Shown here one piece after another: positions 1 through 7,973 of a DNA stretch of 33,001 nucleotides. Positions within the stretch are counted from its first letter, which is position 1. Every line of letters starts with the position of its first letter. Made by a program: the position numbers and the translations under genes. The notes beneath the pieces were generated by a model. It was not told where the DNA came from. It ran no database searches and saw only the letters and a list, made by a program, of their open reading frames with translations. The DNA is from Planctomycetaceae bacterium (GTDB lineage: Bacteria > Planctomycetota > UBA8742 > UBA2392 > JABWBM01): assembly GCA_013360495.1 (NCBI GenBank), contig JABWBM010000014.1:1-33001 (forward strand), given 5' to 3'.

Positions 1-411
1 ACGATCTATCTTCTGATCGTCAACGGCCTGATGCTCGGCGCGTTCATCGGTCTCTACGCGCGCGTGGGGCTGGAAGTGGAACTGCTCGCGTGGCTCCTCC
101 CCCACGGCGTGCCGGAGATTGGGGCAATCATTTTATGTGGCGGGGCGGGCATCGCGCTCGGCCACGGCTTGCTCAATCCAACAGGACTCCGCGAGCGCGC
201 CGCCGACGCCGCCATGACGGTGATTGCATGCGTGCCGTTGCTCTTGATCGCGGCATTCATCGAGGGTTTTTTCCGGCAGAGCGAGGCAAGCACCGGGGCT
301 CGCTATGCGCTCTTCGCCTTACTGCTAGTAGCGCTTGCGGTGTGGATATTCCTCGTGCGCGGACAATGGCGGACAAACGCATGGGCAGGCTTGAAGGCGC
401 ATACGACCTGA
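1..411 (+). CDS. SpoIIM-family (DUF95) membrane protein, C-terminal part
   Basis: The reading frame is open from the first base, so the gene starts outside the window and only its last 136 residues are visible. They contain at least three hydrophobic segments (about residues 1-30, 36-52 and 70-90 of the visible part, plus one near the end). The pattern of an NG-x-LG-A motif, then PHGVPEI, then GHGLLNPTGLRER matches the end of stage II sporulation protein M family integral membrane proteins. In non-sporulating bacteria these usually lie near RDD-domain, MoxR and DUF58 genes. Nothing here shows a sporulation role; the family name is historical. The function in this organism is unknown. Confidence 0.75.
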   Translation, partial: TIYLLIVNGLMLGAFIGLYARVGLEVELLAWLLPHGVPEIGAIILCGGAGIALGHGLLNPTGLRERAADAAMTVIACVPLLLIAAFIEGFFRQSEASTGARYALFALLLVALAVWIFLVRGQWRTNAWAGLKAHTT

Positions 412-425
412 GAGCGCCTGACGCC

Positions 426-454
426 TTGCGCTCGCCCCTTACCGAGCATAGATT
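426..454 (+). promoter_or_regulatory. Candidate promoter of tRNA-Leu
   Basis: TTGCGC at 426-431 is followed by a 17-nt spacer and TAGATT at 449-454, placing a start near 461, about 26 nt before the mature tRNA. The same -35 hexamer occurs in the ilv leader promoter. This is a visual match only. Confidence 0.35.
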
Positions 455-486
455 TCCGCCTTCATTGAAATGCTCCGGAGCAAGAC

Positions 487-573
487 GCCGAGGTGGCGGA
501 ATTGGCAGACGCGCTAGGTTCAGGTCCTAGTGTTCGCAAGAACATGGGGGTTCAAGTCCCCCCCTCGGCACCA
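487..573 (+). tRNA. tRNA-Leu, anticodon CAG
   Basis: A complete class II tRNA of 87 nt including an encoded CCA. The 7-bp acceptor stem pairs GCCGAGG (487-493) with CCTCGGC (563-569), with discriminator A570. The anticodon stem CTAGG/CCTAG encloses the loop TTCAGGT with anticodon CAG at 521-523, which reads CUG leucine codons. The long variable arm TGTTC-GCAA-GAACA (531-544) is typical of leucine and serine tRNAs. The T arm is GGGGG-TTCAAGT-CCCCC. No other tRNA was seen. Confidence 0.97.
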
Positions 574-719
574 CCCTCTTTCCGAACGAATCATCGATAA
601 CCTATGATCTTTCCAATACTTGAGTCATTACGCGAGGGTCCTCGATCAGCTCTACTTTCCTTGCATTTTGGGCGTTATCAAGAGTCGCTTCCACCCGTTT
701 ACAAAGGTAGGCAGGTCGT

Positions 720-1229
720 ATGAACGACGACCGCACGTTCTTTGAAGAGTTTGTGCGCAGCCATACTGGGCGCGCGCTGGCCTATTGCCGCGGGCGGCTC
801 GGCGTGCGCGACGCCGAGGATGTGGTGCAGGACGTGATGCTCAAGCTTTTCGCGCGGGTGGAGCAGTTGCGCGCGCTTGATGACCCCCTGCCCTACCTCT
901 ACCGCGCGCTCAAGAACGCGGTCATCGACCGCGCGCGGGCGAACCGGCAGTCGGCGGAACTGGATTTCGACATCGCAGCGCCGGAGGACGATGGGTCCGC
1001 CCCGGCCGAAATGGATGCGGCGCTTGCGCCGCTGATGCGCGCGATGTCGGTGCTTCCCGCTGACCAGCGCGAAGTGGTGAAGTTGCGCTACTTCGATGAT
1101 TTGAGTGTGGTGCAGGTGGCGGAAGTTTTGGGTATCGCGCCGGCAGCGGCAGCCATGAGACTTGCCCGGGCGCGCGCGAAGTTGAAAAGCGAGCTTGCGC
1201 GGCTTGGCGTGCGCTCGAATGAGGAATGA
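720..1229 (+). CDS. ECF-type RNA polymerase sigma factor
   Basis: A 169-residue sigma-70 family protein made only of region 2 (about residues 10-80, with DAEDVVQDVMLKLF as the core-binding helix and DPLPYLYRALKNAVIDRAR as the -10 recognition helix) and region 4 (about 110-165, LPADQREVVKLRYFDDLS then an HTH ending in AMRLARARAKL). This is the usual ECF layout and length. A purine-rich AGGCAGG lies just upstream of the ATG. The next gene, 186 nt downstream on the same strand, encodes a membrane anti-sigma-like protein, so this is probably a surface-responsive sigma/anti-sigma pair. The target promoters are not evident. Confidence 0.92.
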   Translation: MNDDRTFFEEFVRSHTGRALAYCRGRLGVRDAEDVVQDVMLKLFARVEQLRALDDPLPYLYRALKNAVIDRARANRQSAELDFDIAAPEDDGSAPAEMDAALAPLMRAMSVLPADQREVVKLRYFDDLSVVQVAEVLGIAPAAAAMRLARARAKLKSELARLGVRSNEE

Positions 1230-1243
1230 GCAAGGGGAATGTT

Positions 1244-1294
1244 GTAGCGCCATGCGCCCGACTCGACTGAGCTCGTCGCAGGCTCGCATGGCGC
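1244..1294. repeat. GTAGCG-type palindrome, interrupted
   Basis: The two halves GTAGCGCCATGCGCC and CTCGCATGGCGC match the intact element at 32694-32725, but about 22 nt lie between them. It sits in the gap between the sigma factor and anti-sigma genes. Confidence 0.6.
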
Positions 1295-1340
1295 GAGGCA
1301 AGCACACAAAGTGTGCGTTACGCCGAGCGAAAACGAAGAT

Positions 1341-1392
1341 GGATTCCCGCCTGCGCGGGAATGACGTCACGCGGGGGCGCGTGACGCTACAG
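1341..1392. repeat. Two abutting palindromic repeats
   Basis: GGATTCCCGCC TGCGCGGGAATGACG (1341-1366) is a copy of the GGATNCCC...GGGNATGAC family. It runs directly into TCACGCGGGGGCGCGTGACG plus CTAC, which is the reverse complement of the GTAGCG-headed family. Both palindromes could form RNA stems between the sigma and anti-sigma genes. Confidence 0.7.
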
Positions 1393-1415
1393 AAGAAAAG
1401 AACAGGGCTACAACC

Positions 1416-2471
1416 ATGCATCCGGAAGAGCTAAGACAACTTCTCGAACGCGCCATCGACGGCTCACTCAACGCCGTCGAGGAGGCGCAGCTCTCCCGCT
1501 TGCTGGCCAAGGAACCGGGGCTGGCGGCGGAACTCGAACGCGTAGCCTTCGACCAATGCGACGCCGATGATGAAACCCTCGACACCCTGCTCGCCCGCGC
1601 GAGCGCGTCCCGGCAATCTGATGCCCACGACTTGAGCGAGCGTATTATCGAAAAGCTCGGTCGCCGTGGACGCGTCCTCACCATGCGCAAAATCATGCTC
1701 GGCGGCGGTGCCGTCGCGGCAGCCGTGGTATTTGCTGTGGCGTTATTTGAAACATCGTGGTTGCCAAGCAACGATGGCGCGCCCAACCCGCCTTCCGGAG
1801 GGAACGGCGAACTTCTCAAAGATGGAGAATTGAAAGAACCGACGGTGAAGCTCGCCGATGGTGTCACGGGGTATTTCGACGTTCAATATGTTGACGCGAA
1901 AGAGGGCGTTACCATCTGGCTGCAGCGTGGTTCGCTCCTTCGAAAGGGTGAGAGGGGCTACTCCCTCCTCGGCGGACAAGCGCTGATCGAAGTGCATACG
2001 CGCGAAAACTTCGACTTCTTTGTCGATGCTAACCGTGTCCATCTGCGCGGCCCGGCCTCGGTGCTGGTCACTGTTCAGAGTGGTGATTCGCTGAAAACCC
2101 TTGAAAGCATGGGGCGCGCCGAGTTGCAGGAGCGATTCTCAGCCTGGCTCAAGCTCCCCCACCGCGACTGCACGTTCAAGTTGATGGATGATCACGGCGC
2201 AGAGCCGGAGCGGGGTTCCGCGATGCTGACCCTTGGGGCGCGCTCCAAGGCGGAAGAGCTTGTTCCCGGCGAAGACCGTTTCGTCGATGGTAGCAGCCCC
2301 GGCCTCGACACCACTTCGGCTGAATACATCAAGAGCCGCCGCGCAAAAGAATCCCAGATCGGCGAGCGCGGAACCCTCGAAAGAATGCGCGAGCAAAAGC
2401 GCGAGCACAAACCCGGCATCGACGACCGCACCAAGCGCACGGAACGCGAACGCAACGGCTCGAATCAATAA
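1416..2471 (+). CDS. Membrane anti-sigma factor with FecR-like periplasmic domain
   Basis: A 351-residue protein. The cytoplasmic N terminus (1-90) begins HPEELRQLLERAIDGSL and has the EEAQLSRLLAKEPGLAAEL helix typical of zinc-free anti-sigma or FecR N-domains. One transmembrane segment follows at about 93-111. The C-terminal part (about 130-235) resembles a FecR beta domain in its GVTIWLQRGSLLRKGERGYSLLGG...VHTRENFDFFVDANRVHLRGPASV stretch; to respect length limits I note only that it aligns in pattern, not by search. The last 45 residues are highly charged and probably disordered. Its position after an ECF sigma gene suggests it holds that sigma factor. No conserved HxxxCxxC zinc motif is seen. 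Confidence 0.75.
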   Translation: MHPEELRQLLERAIDGSLNAVEEAQLSRLLAKEPGLAAELERVAFDQCDADDETLDTLLARASASRQSDAHDLSERIIEKLGRRGRVLTMRKIMLGGGAVAAAVVFAVALFETSWLPSNDGAPNPPSGGNGELLKDGELKEPTVKLADGVTGYFDVQYVDAKEGVTIWLQRGSLLRKGERGYSLLGGQALIEVHTRENFDFFVDANRVHLRGPASVLVTVQSGDSLKTLESMGRAELQERFSAWLKLPHRDCTFKLMDDHGAEPERGSAMLTLGARSKAEELVPGEDRFVDGSSPGLDTTSAEYIKSRRAKESQIGERGTLERMREQKREHKPGIDDRTKRTERERNGSNQ

Positions 2472-2535
2472 CACCAACCCTTGATGTTCATCCACCCGTG
2501 ACACGCCGCTTGCCCGTGGTATTGTCGGCTGCGTC

Positions 2536-3426
2536 ATGGCCGTATCCAACACCGACACCGCGAGCCTTCTCCCCCATCATCCCTGGTGGAAATACGGAGC
2601 GATCGGCATCGGCGCAGGTTTCATGTCGGCCTTCTTCGGCATCGGCGGCGGCGTGGTGATGGTTCCCGCGTTGACCTTCTGGCTGCGCGTTCCGGTGAAG
2701 ATCGCCGTCGGCACAAGCCTGATCGCCATTCTCGGCTTTACGCTCGTCGGCATCTGCATCGAGATGTTCCACACACCCGAATACATCATCTGGGATCATG
2801 TGGGGTTGATGGCCGCCGGCTCGCTGGCAGGCGTCGCCATCGGTAAGCGCATGCACGTCAAGGCAAGCGACTGGCTTTTGAAGCTGCTCTTCGCCCTGAT
2901 GCTCATCTTTGGCATTACCAAACTTTGCAACCTCGTGAGCTTTGGCGACGAAGCTCACCCAGCGGCCTATGAGATGGTGCTCGACACCATCCCTCTCCAA
3001 TCGGACAGCGTGCAGGCATTCATCCTTCGATTCGGGCTCGCCACAGTGCTTGGCCTCGTCGCGGGCATGGCGGCAGCGCTGCTCGGTGCAGGCGGCGGCG
3101 TGATCTACGTTCCCGGTTTGATGATCCTGTTCGCGGTGTATGCCAAGGACATTCATTGGGCGCGGGCGACCTCCATGGCGACGGTGGTGATCACCTCGCT
3201 CTACGGCGGCTATTTGCACTCACGCGCGGGCAACGTGGTGAAGGACGCAGTCAAGCCTCTGCTTGTCTTGGGAATTTTTGGCGCCATAGGTGGAAGCTTC
3301 GTGGCGGCAGTAACGTCCGCACACAGTTTGCTCGTGCTCTTCGCGGCCCTGCTGGGAACCTTCGCGCTGCAGATGATCGTCTCAGGCGTTCGTGACCTGC
3401 TCCGCAGGTCTCAGAAAACGGGATGA
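2536..3426 (+). CDS. TSUP (TauE/SafE-like) membrane permease
   Basis: A 296-residue integral membrane protein with the internal duplication diagnostic of the TSUP family. The first copy is GAGFMSAFFGIGGGVVMVPAL (about residues 26-46, here running over the motif) and the second is AALLGAGGGVIYVPGL (about 180-195). About eight hydrophobic segments are visible. Family members export or import sulfite, sulfoacetate, sulfonates or other small anions; substrate cannot be read from sequence. The gene ends 12 nt from the convergent NIL-domain gene. NIL domains are often linked to methionine or sulfur metabolism, so a sulfur-related substrate is a reasonable guess but only a guess. There is no clear Shine-Dalgarno sequence. 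Confidence 0.88.
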   Translation: MAVSNTDTASLLPHHPWWKYGAIGIGAGFMSAFFGIGGGVVMVPALTFWLRVPVKIAVGTSLIAILGFTLVGICIEMFHTPEYIIWDHVGLMAAGSLAGVAIGKRMHVKASDWLLKLLFALMLIFGITKLCNLVSFGDEAHPAAYEMVLDTIPLQSDSVQAFILRFGLATVLGLVAGMAAALLGAGGGVIYVPGLMILFAVYAKDIHWARATSMATVVITSLYGGYLHSRAGNVVKDAVKPLLVLGIFGAIGGSFVAAVTSAHSLLVLFAALLGTFALQMIVSGVRDLLRRSQKTG

Positions 3427-3438
3427 TGCGAACCGCCA

Positions 3439-3693
3439 CTACGCCGTCACGGGCGCGGGAATTTCCTCGACCTTGACTCCCCGCGCGTTGAGGTAGGCAA
3501 GCGCCTCGGCGAGTTTGTCGGCCTGTCCGGTAAGCGACAGCGTCAGGTGTCCGAAAGCCTCGGACACATTGGCGTGGGTGATATTGAACTCGACGCCGAA
3601 TTTCAACCCGAGGTTGTAGAGTAAAGGCTCCTTGATGAGCTGTTGCGAGAAGCTCATGTTGAAATGCTTGGTGACTTTCGCTGATTGCTGCAT
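3439..3693 (-). CDS. Small NIL-domain protein
   Basis: An 84-residue protein that is essentially a single NIL (ferredoxin-like) domain. It has KVTKHFNMSFSQQLIKEPLL at the N terminus, then GVEFNITHANVSEAFGHLTL and a final helix-strand. NIL domains occur at the C terminus of MetN methionine ABC transporters and in stand-alone or ferredoxin-fused proteins. The ATG at 3691-3693 is preferred over a TTG ten codons upstream because GGGGA lies 8 nt before it. Its exact role is unknown. Confidence 0.8.
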   Translation of the reverse strand: MQQSAKVTKHFNMSFSQQLIKEPLLYNLGLKFGVEFNITHANVSEAFGHLTLSLTGQADKLAEALAYLNARGVKVEEIPAPVTA

Positions 3694-3801
3694 GATCAAT
3701 TTCCCCGCGCAAATACGGCACAAGCGCCATACACATAATACGAAAACGGCGCGAGACTGCCTTCGTATTCCTGCAAATGCAAGAAAATCAAGGGTTTGGG
3801 G

Positions 3802-4449
3802 TTACTCATCCAGCCGGAAAAGGTAGGAATAGAGGGCGGCGATCTCCCGCGCGGTAAAATAGGGTTCGCGGATCAGGAAGGTCGGGTGCGCGCAGTCCGA
3901 GCCAGAATGGTCAATATCTTCTTGTTCCAGCGCAAGCCGCACCCGCGCAACGTGGTACCATTGGCTCACGGCGAGCGCCCGGGTCATTCCCCGCGCTTTC
4001 ATCATACGAGCGGCGTTTCGTGCCGTGGCGCGGGTGGTAAGCCCAGCCTCGTCGAGAATGATCCGCTCGGCAGGAACGCCACGCTCCATAGCCCAGCGTG
4101 CCATGGCAGATGCCTCGCTCCACGCCCCCTCGCCGCCGCCGGAGACGAAAAGGTAAGGAGCATACCCTTGGTGGTAGAGTTCCACGGCGGTGATCATGCG
4201 CCGCTCCAGCGCATCCGAAAGCTCCGCGCCACCATTCTTGAGCGCCGCACCCGGAACCACGATCACGTCGCACTTCTCCGGCGATGCCAGCGGCCCGTAG
4301 CACAGCATGGCGATCAACGGAACGCCAAGCACAAGCATCACGATGAACGCAATGCGCTTCGTCCAGCGCCAGAGCCAGCTCGTGCGCCACGACGATGAAG
4401 GTTTCGCTTTCGCCTGCTCCGATGACAAGGCCGCCTCCGCCTTATCCAT
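3802..4449 (-). CDS. YdcF/ElyC-like DUF218 membrane protein
   Basis: A 215-residue protein with one N-terminal membrane segment (about 33-51) followed by a DUF218 domain (about 60-205). Family signatures are DVIVVPGAALKNGG (61-74), LYLFVSGGGEG-type glycine loop near 100-108, the acidic ERIILDEAG, and TRATARNAARMM. The YdcF/SanA/ElyC family is linked to envelope integrity and vancomycin sensitivity in Enterobacteria, with no settled biochemical activity. The ATG at 4447-4449 is chosen because GGAG lies 8 nt upstream; a longer frame to 4536 lacks a ribosome site. It is probably exported-facing with the catalytic-like domain in the periplasm. Confidence 0.82.
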   Translation of the reverse strand: MDKAEAALSSEQAKAKPSSSWRTSWLWRWTKRIAFIVMLVLGVPLIAMLCYGPLASPEKCDVIVVPGAALKNGGAELSDALERRMITAVELYHQGYAPYLFVSGGGEGAWSEASAMARWAMERGVPAERIILDEAGLTTRATARNAARMMKARGMTRALAVSQWYHVARVRLALEQEDIDHSGSDCAHPTFLIREPYFTAREIAALYSYLFRLDE

Positions 4450-4504
4450 CGACAAACTCCAACACAATATCAAGGCATAATGGCCGCGGGTCTGGGCCGC
4501 ATGA

Positions 4505-6097
4505 TCAATCGAGATTGATGACAATCCGCGACACAAATGGCCGCTTTCGATCCCCCGTGCTTGCGAACTCCGAAAGAATCATTTCCGTGTCCGGTTCCGG
4601 CGCGGCCCGGTAGCGGCTTACGCCGTTGGCGCAGATTTCGAGCATCCCCCGTTCATCGAGCATCTGCGGCGCGACCCACACGGACAGCACCTTCACGTTC
4701 CGCGTCCTGATATCCACGAGGCCCGGATGCCATCTGCCCACAACCCGCGCCTGAAGATGGCTGTCGTCGCGCTGAAAGAGTTTGCCCTGTTCGAGCTTCT
4801 GCTCGAACGAGAACCGCTCCTCTCCGCGAGCAATGACGAACTTCACCGTCTGGCCCCATTCGAGCTTGTCGAGCGCGGCCCAGAGCTCCTCGCCGCTTGC
4901 GACAGGCACATCGTTGAAACTCACGATGACATCGCCCTCGCGCATGCCGTGTCGATAAGCGACGCCGCCAAAACTCACGACATAAACCTTCGCGGGCGAT
5001 ACCGGAGGCTCATTCTTTTTTGCCATGACCGGAACCAGGCCAAGCTTCGGCTTGTCCGGCACAACGTTGAGCGTCTCCATTGGCGCCGAAACGCCAAGAC
5101 CGGCGTCGTCCGGAGCATCGGCGTCCAACTCGTCGATGGAGAGCCATGCACGCCGCCCGCTCGATGGCGTATCCGTCACATAATCGATGGACTCAGGCAG
5201 CAGGTTACGCCTGACCACGCCAACGGTGTCTTTCAGAAAGCGCGGGTACTCATGCTCGATCATAAACTTGCGCTCGTGACCCGCCCCTTCATAAACCTTC
5301 AGGTCGATTGAGGCCCCGGCGCGATTGGCGGCTTCCACGATGGCAACAACCCGCTCCTTCTTGTAATGGGTGTCATCGGCGCCATGAATGTGGCGGATAT
5401 TCGCCCCCTTGAGATTCTCAAACCAAACCGGAAGCCCATAGGTATTGGGCACCAGCATGTCTGCGCTATAGGGGAGAAAAGCCGCGAAATCATCAGCCGC
5501 CCGATACGCGAGCATGTAACAGCCGCACCCGCCACCGCTCATGCCGGCGACGAAGACGCAATCGTCGTCCACATTGAGAAAGCTTTTCACGTCGCGCAGG
5601 GTTTCGGTGACGATCCGGCAGCCCCCAAGCCGCCACCACCAGGCATCCTTGGTCGTGTGCTCGACGTCGGAACAGGGTCCGACGAGAATGACATCGTGAA
5701 CATTCGCCGTTTCAAGCGCTTCGGGCCAGCCTTTTTCAATCTCGGCCCGCCCCCAATCCGCGGGAACGACCGTTCCGCCATGAAGCTCGACAATCAGGGG
5801 GTATGAGCACGACGAGTCATAGTTTTCAGGGATCCTGACCCAGTAGGGCCGCGTAAAGCCGTCGCTGTATTTCAGTGTGCGTTCAAGAATGCCCGCCTCA
5901 AGGTTCGCGTCGAATTCCATCGCTCGAATGGCGTCGAGCAAATCATCCGGGGGCATGGCGGCCAATTCCCGGCCTAAGGCGGCGCGGTCCCCGGTATCCG
6001 TAGCTTCGAGATAGTGGCGCAATATCGACGTTGTGCTCGTGGCGCATCCGACGAGAGCTATCGAAACGAGCGAGAGCAGGAAAGCGCAGGGCTTCAT
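4505..6097 (-). CDS. Lipoprotein alpha/beta-hydrolase (esterase) fused to a PDZ domain
   Basis: A 530-residue protein starting at the MKP codon (6095-6097), which gives a clean lipoprotein signal peptide ending LVGC with lipidated Cys18. The esterase domain spans about 75-300: an oxyanion-type LHGG (105-108), nucleophile Ser187 in GMSGG, a candidate acid at Asp241/242 in HGADD, and His274 in GAGHERK. This resembles PHB-depolymerase or feruloyl-esterase-like polyester and carbohydrate esterases. A PDZ domain follows at about 365-432 (HGMREGDVIVSFNDVPVASG). The last 90 residues are unassigned. It is likely periplasm- or surface-anchored and acts on an ester-containing polymer; substrate unknown. 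Confidence 0.8.
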   Translation of the reverse strand: MKPCAFLLSLVSIALVGCATSTTSILRHYLEATDTGDRAALGRELAAMPPDDLLDAIRAMEFDANLEAGILERTLKYSDGFTRPYWVRIPENYDSSCSYPLIVELHGGTVVPADWGRAEIEKGWPEALETANVHDVILVGPCSDVEHTTKDAWWWRLGGCRIVTETLRDVKSFLNVDDDCVFVAGMSGGGCGCYMLAYRAADDFAAFLPYSADMLVPNTYGLPVWFENLKGANIRHIHGADDTHYKKERVVAIVEAANRAGASIDLKVYEGAGHERKFMIEHEYPRFLKDTVGVVRRNLLPESIDYVTDTPSSGRRAWLSIDELDADAPDDAGLGVSAPMETLNVVPDKPKLGLVPVMAKKNEPPVSPAKVYVVSFGGVAYRHGMREGDVIVSFNDVPVASGEELWAALDKLEWGQTVKFVIARGEERFSFEQKLEQGKLFQRDDSHLQARVVGRWHPGLVDIRTRNVKVLSVWVAPQMLDERGMLEICANGVSRYRAAPEPDTEMILSEFASTGDRKRPFVSRIVINLD

Positions 6098-6160
6098 CCC
6101 GTGCGTTATACGGATTTCTATGCGAAACACACGGATCACACGCGCTGTCCAAAGCCCCGG

Positions 6161-6188
6161 TTGACACGCGATGTCCATGATGTAACGT
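6161..6188 (+). promoter_or_regulatory. Candidate gcvT promoter
   Basis: A perfect TTGACA at 6161-6166 lies 70 nt upstream of gcvT. The best -10 at usual spacing is the poor TAACGT (6183-6188). The region is divergent with the esterase gene. Confidence 0.3.
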
Positions 6189-6235
6189 CGCGCCGATACA
6201 AATACCGTGTTCTTACCATCTTGTGACGGGCGCCT

Positions 6236-7387
6236 ATGCTTCAAGAAACAGTCTTTAAGTCTCTGCACGAAGCGGCCGGCGCGCGCATGGTGGACTTCGC
6301 TGGCTGGTTCATGCCGGTGCAATACAATTCAATAGTCGAAGAGCACAAGCTGGTGCGCTCCGCCTGCGGCCTCTTCGACGTGAGCCACATGGGCCGGATC
6401 ATCATCACCGGCAAGCAGCACAAGGAATTCGTCGAGCACATCTGCTCCAACACCCGCGCCAACATGAAGCCCGGCCGCGTGCGCTATAACCTCATCTGTA
6501 AGGAAGATGGCACGATTCTCGACGACGTGCTGGTTTCGGCCTCGCTCGAAGATGGCGCGCCGAGCGAGAAGGACGTGAAGGCCAACCCGCCGCTGGCGCT
6601 GCGCAAGGGCTGCACCATGATCGTCTGCAACGCAGGCAATCACCCGAAAATTGCGGCGTGGATCGACAAGCAGAGCAAGAACTTTGACGTCCATATTCAC
6701 GACATCAGCGCTGCCTACCCGATGCTGGCGCTCCAGGGGCCGCGCTCACAGGACATTCTGCAGCCGCTGACGGATGCGGACCTCGGCTCGCTGAAATACT
6801 ACACCTGCACCGTCGGCACTGTGCTTGGCGTCAAGGACGTGATCATTTCCCGCACGGGCTATACCGGCGAAGACGGCTTCGAGTTGATCTTCCCAAAAGC
6901 CGTCGCAGAGAAAGTATTCAAAGGATTGGTCGAAAAGGGCAAAGCAGGAGGCCTCGCCCTCACCGGCCTTGGCGCGCGCGATTCCTTGAGACTCGAAGCA
7001 GGGATGCCGCTCTACGGCCACGAGATCGACGAGACCATCAACCCGCTGGAAGCCGGGCTCGATTGGGCCGTCGACCTGAAGAAGAACTTCATCGGCTCCG
7101 ACGCGCTCAAGAAGATTGCGAAGGCCGGGATCAAACGCACGCTCGTCGGCCTCGACGTGCAGGACAAGCGCATTGCCCGTCAGGGGATGAAGGTCATGCA
7201 CAAGGGGAAAGCCGTCGGCGCTATTGCGTCGGGTACCAAGTCGCCGACACTGGACAAGATTATCGCTACGGCGCATGTGCCGGTGGAGGTTGCGAAGAAC
7301 GCAGGCACTGTCGACGTGGAATTGCGCGAGGGCGTCCTCGCTGCGGCGAAGGTCGTCCCAACGACATTCTATACGAGGAAAAAATAA
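6236..7387 (+). CDS. gcvT: Aminomethyltransferase (glycine cleavage T protein)
   Basis: A 383-residue protein. T protein transfers the methylene unit from aminomethyl-lipoyl-H to tetrahydrofolate and releases ammonia. The family start FAGWFMPVQYNSI (21-33) and GLFDVSHMGR (45-54) are intact, as is the folate-site DGTILDDVLV with the Asp96-Asp97 pair. Later come TGYTGEDGFEL and the GARDSLRLEAGMPLYGHE motif near 245-262. About 20 residues after DDVLV (roughly 103-122) are extra relative to compact family members. Length otherwise fits. The gene starts a cluster with gcvH 45 nt downstream. The translation start has only a weak ribosome site. Confidence 0.96.
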   Translation: MLQETVFKSLHEAAGARMVDFAGWFMPVQYNSIVEEHKLVRSACGLFDVSHMGRIIITGKQHKEFVEHICSNTRANMKPGRVRYNLICKEDGTILDDVLVSASLEDGAPSEKDVKANPPLALRKGCTMIVCNAGNHPKIAAWIDKQSKNFDVHIHDISAAYPMLALQGPRSQDILQPLTDADLGSLKYYTCTVGTVLGVKDVIISRTGYTGEDGFELIFPKAVAEKVFKGLVEKGKAGGLALTGLGARDSLRLEAGMPLYGHEIDETINPLEAGLDWAVDLKKNFIGSDALKKIAKAGIKRTLVGLDVQDKRIARQGMKVMHKGKAVGAIASGTKSPTLDKIIATAHVPVEVAKNAGTVDVELREGVLAAAKVVPTTFYTRKK

Positions 7388-7432
7388 GACCAGCGGGGAT
7401 CCCGCTTTGTGACACCATTGAGGAGAGGCGAC

Positions 7433-7822
7433 ATGGCACGACCGAAAGACGCGAAATATTCGGAAACCCACGAATGGGTCAAGATCAGCGGCAACATCGC
7501 CACCATCGGCATTACGGACTTCGCTGTTGAGCAGCTCAACGACCTGACCTTCGTCGACCTCCCTGACGTAGGCGACACCGTGGAAAAAGGCGCTTCCTTT
7601 GGCGAGATCGAGTCGGTCAAAGCTGTCAGCGACCTCTACTCCCATGTGAACGGCGAAGTGGTTGAGGTGAACAAGGGCGTTGACGAGGACGAGTTCAAGG
7701 CGCTCAAGCAGGACGCCTTCGGCAAGGGCTGGCTGATCAAGGTGAAAGTTGCCAACCCAAAAGACGCCGATGACCTGATGGACCTCGCGACGTATGAGAA
7801 GCAACTCGCCAGCGGGCACTAG
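7433..7822 (+). CDS. gcvH: Glycine cleavage system H protein (lipoyl carrier)
   Basis: A 129-residue lipoyl-domain protein that carries the aminomethyl group between the P, T and L proteins. Lys63 in GEIESVKAVSDLYS is the lipoylation site. The N-terminal YSETHEWVK and the ending NPKDADDLMDLATYEKQL are typical. The ATG at 7433 is preferred over an in-frame start 24 nt upstream because GAGGAG lies just ahead of it and the protein then starts where other H proteins do. Confidence 0.97.
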   Translation: MARPKDAKYSETHEWVKISGNIATIGITDFAVEQLNDLTFVDLPDVGDTVEKGASFGEIESVKAVSDLYSHVNGEVVEVNKGVDEDEFKALKQDAFGKGWLIKVKVANPKDADDLMDLATYEKQLASGH

Positions 7823-7827
7823 AAGAT

Positions 7828-7940
7828 AGGGATCAGGGGTCGGGGGTCAGGGATCAGCAAGAAAGCCTCCTCAAGTATTCAACAAGAGGTATGGCCGAAT
7901 TCTTACTGACCCCGGATCCCTGGACCCCGACCCCTGCCTA
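7828..7940. repeat. Long GGGGTCAGGG-type inverted repeat
   Basis: Left arm 7828-7857 (AGGGATCAGGGGTCGGGGGT and following) pairs with the right arm 7906-7940 (CTGACCCCGGATCCCTGGAC and following). About 48 nt lie between the arms. Each arm is itself a repetition of a GGGGTCAG-like unit. It separates gcvH from dps; a second copy lies at 23140-23298. Confidence 0.8.
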
Positions 7941-7973
7941 CCTTCAAAATTAACGCGGATACTCGGAGCGCAT

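Noticed and set aside
6098-6235. A possible glycine riboswitch before gcvT
   Set aside because: I could not find the paired aptamer stems or an expression platform in 138 nt.
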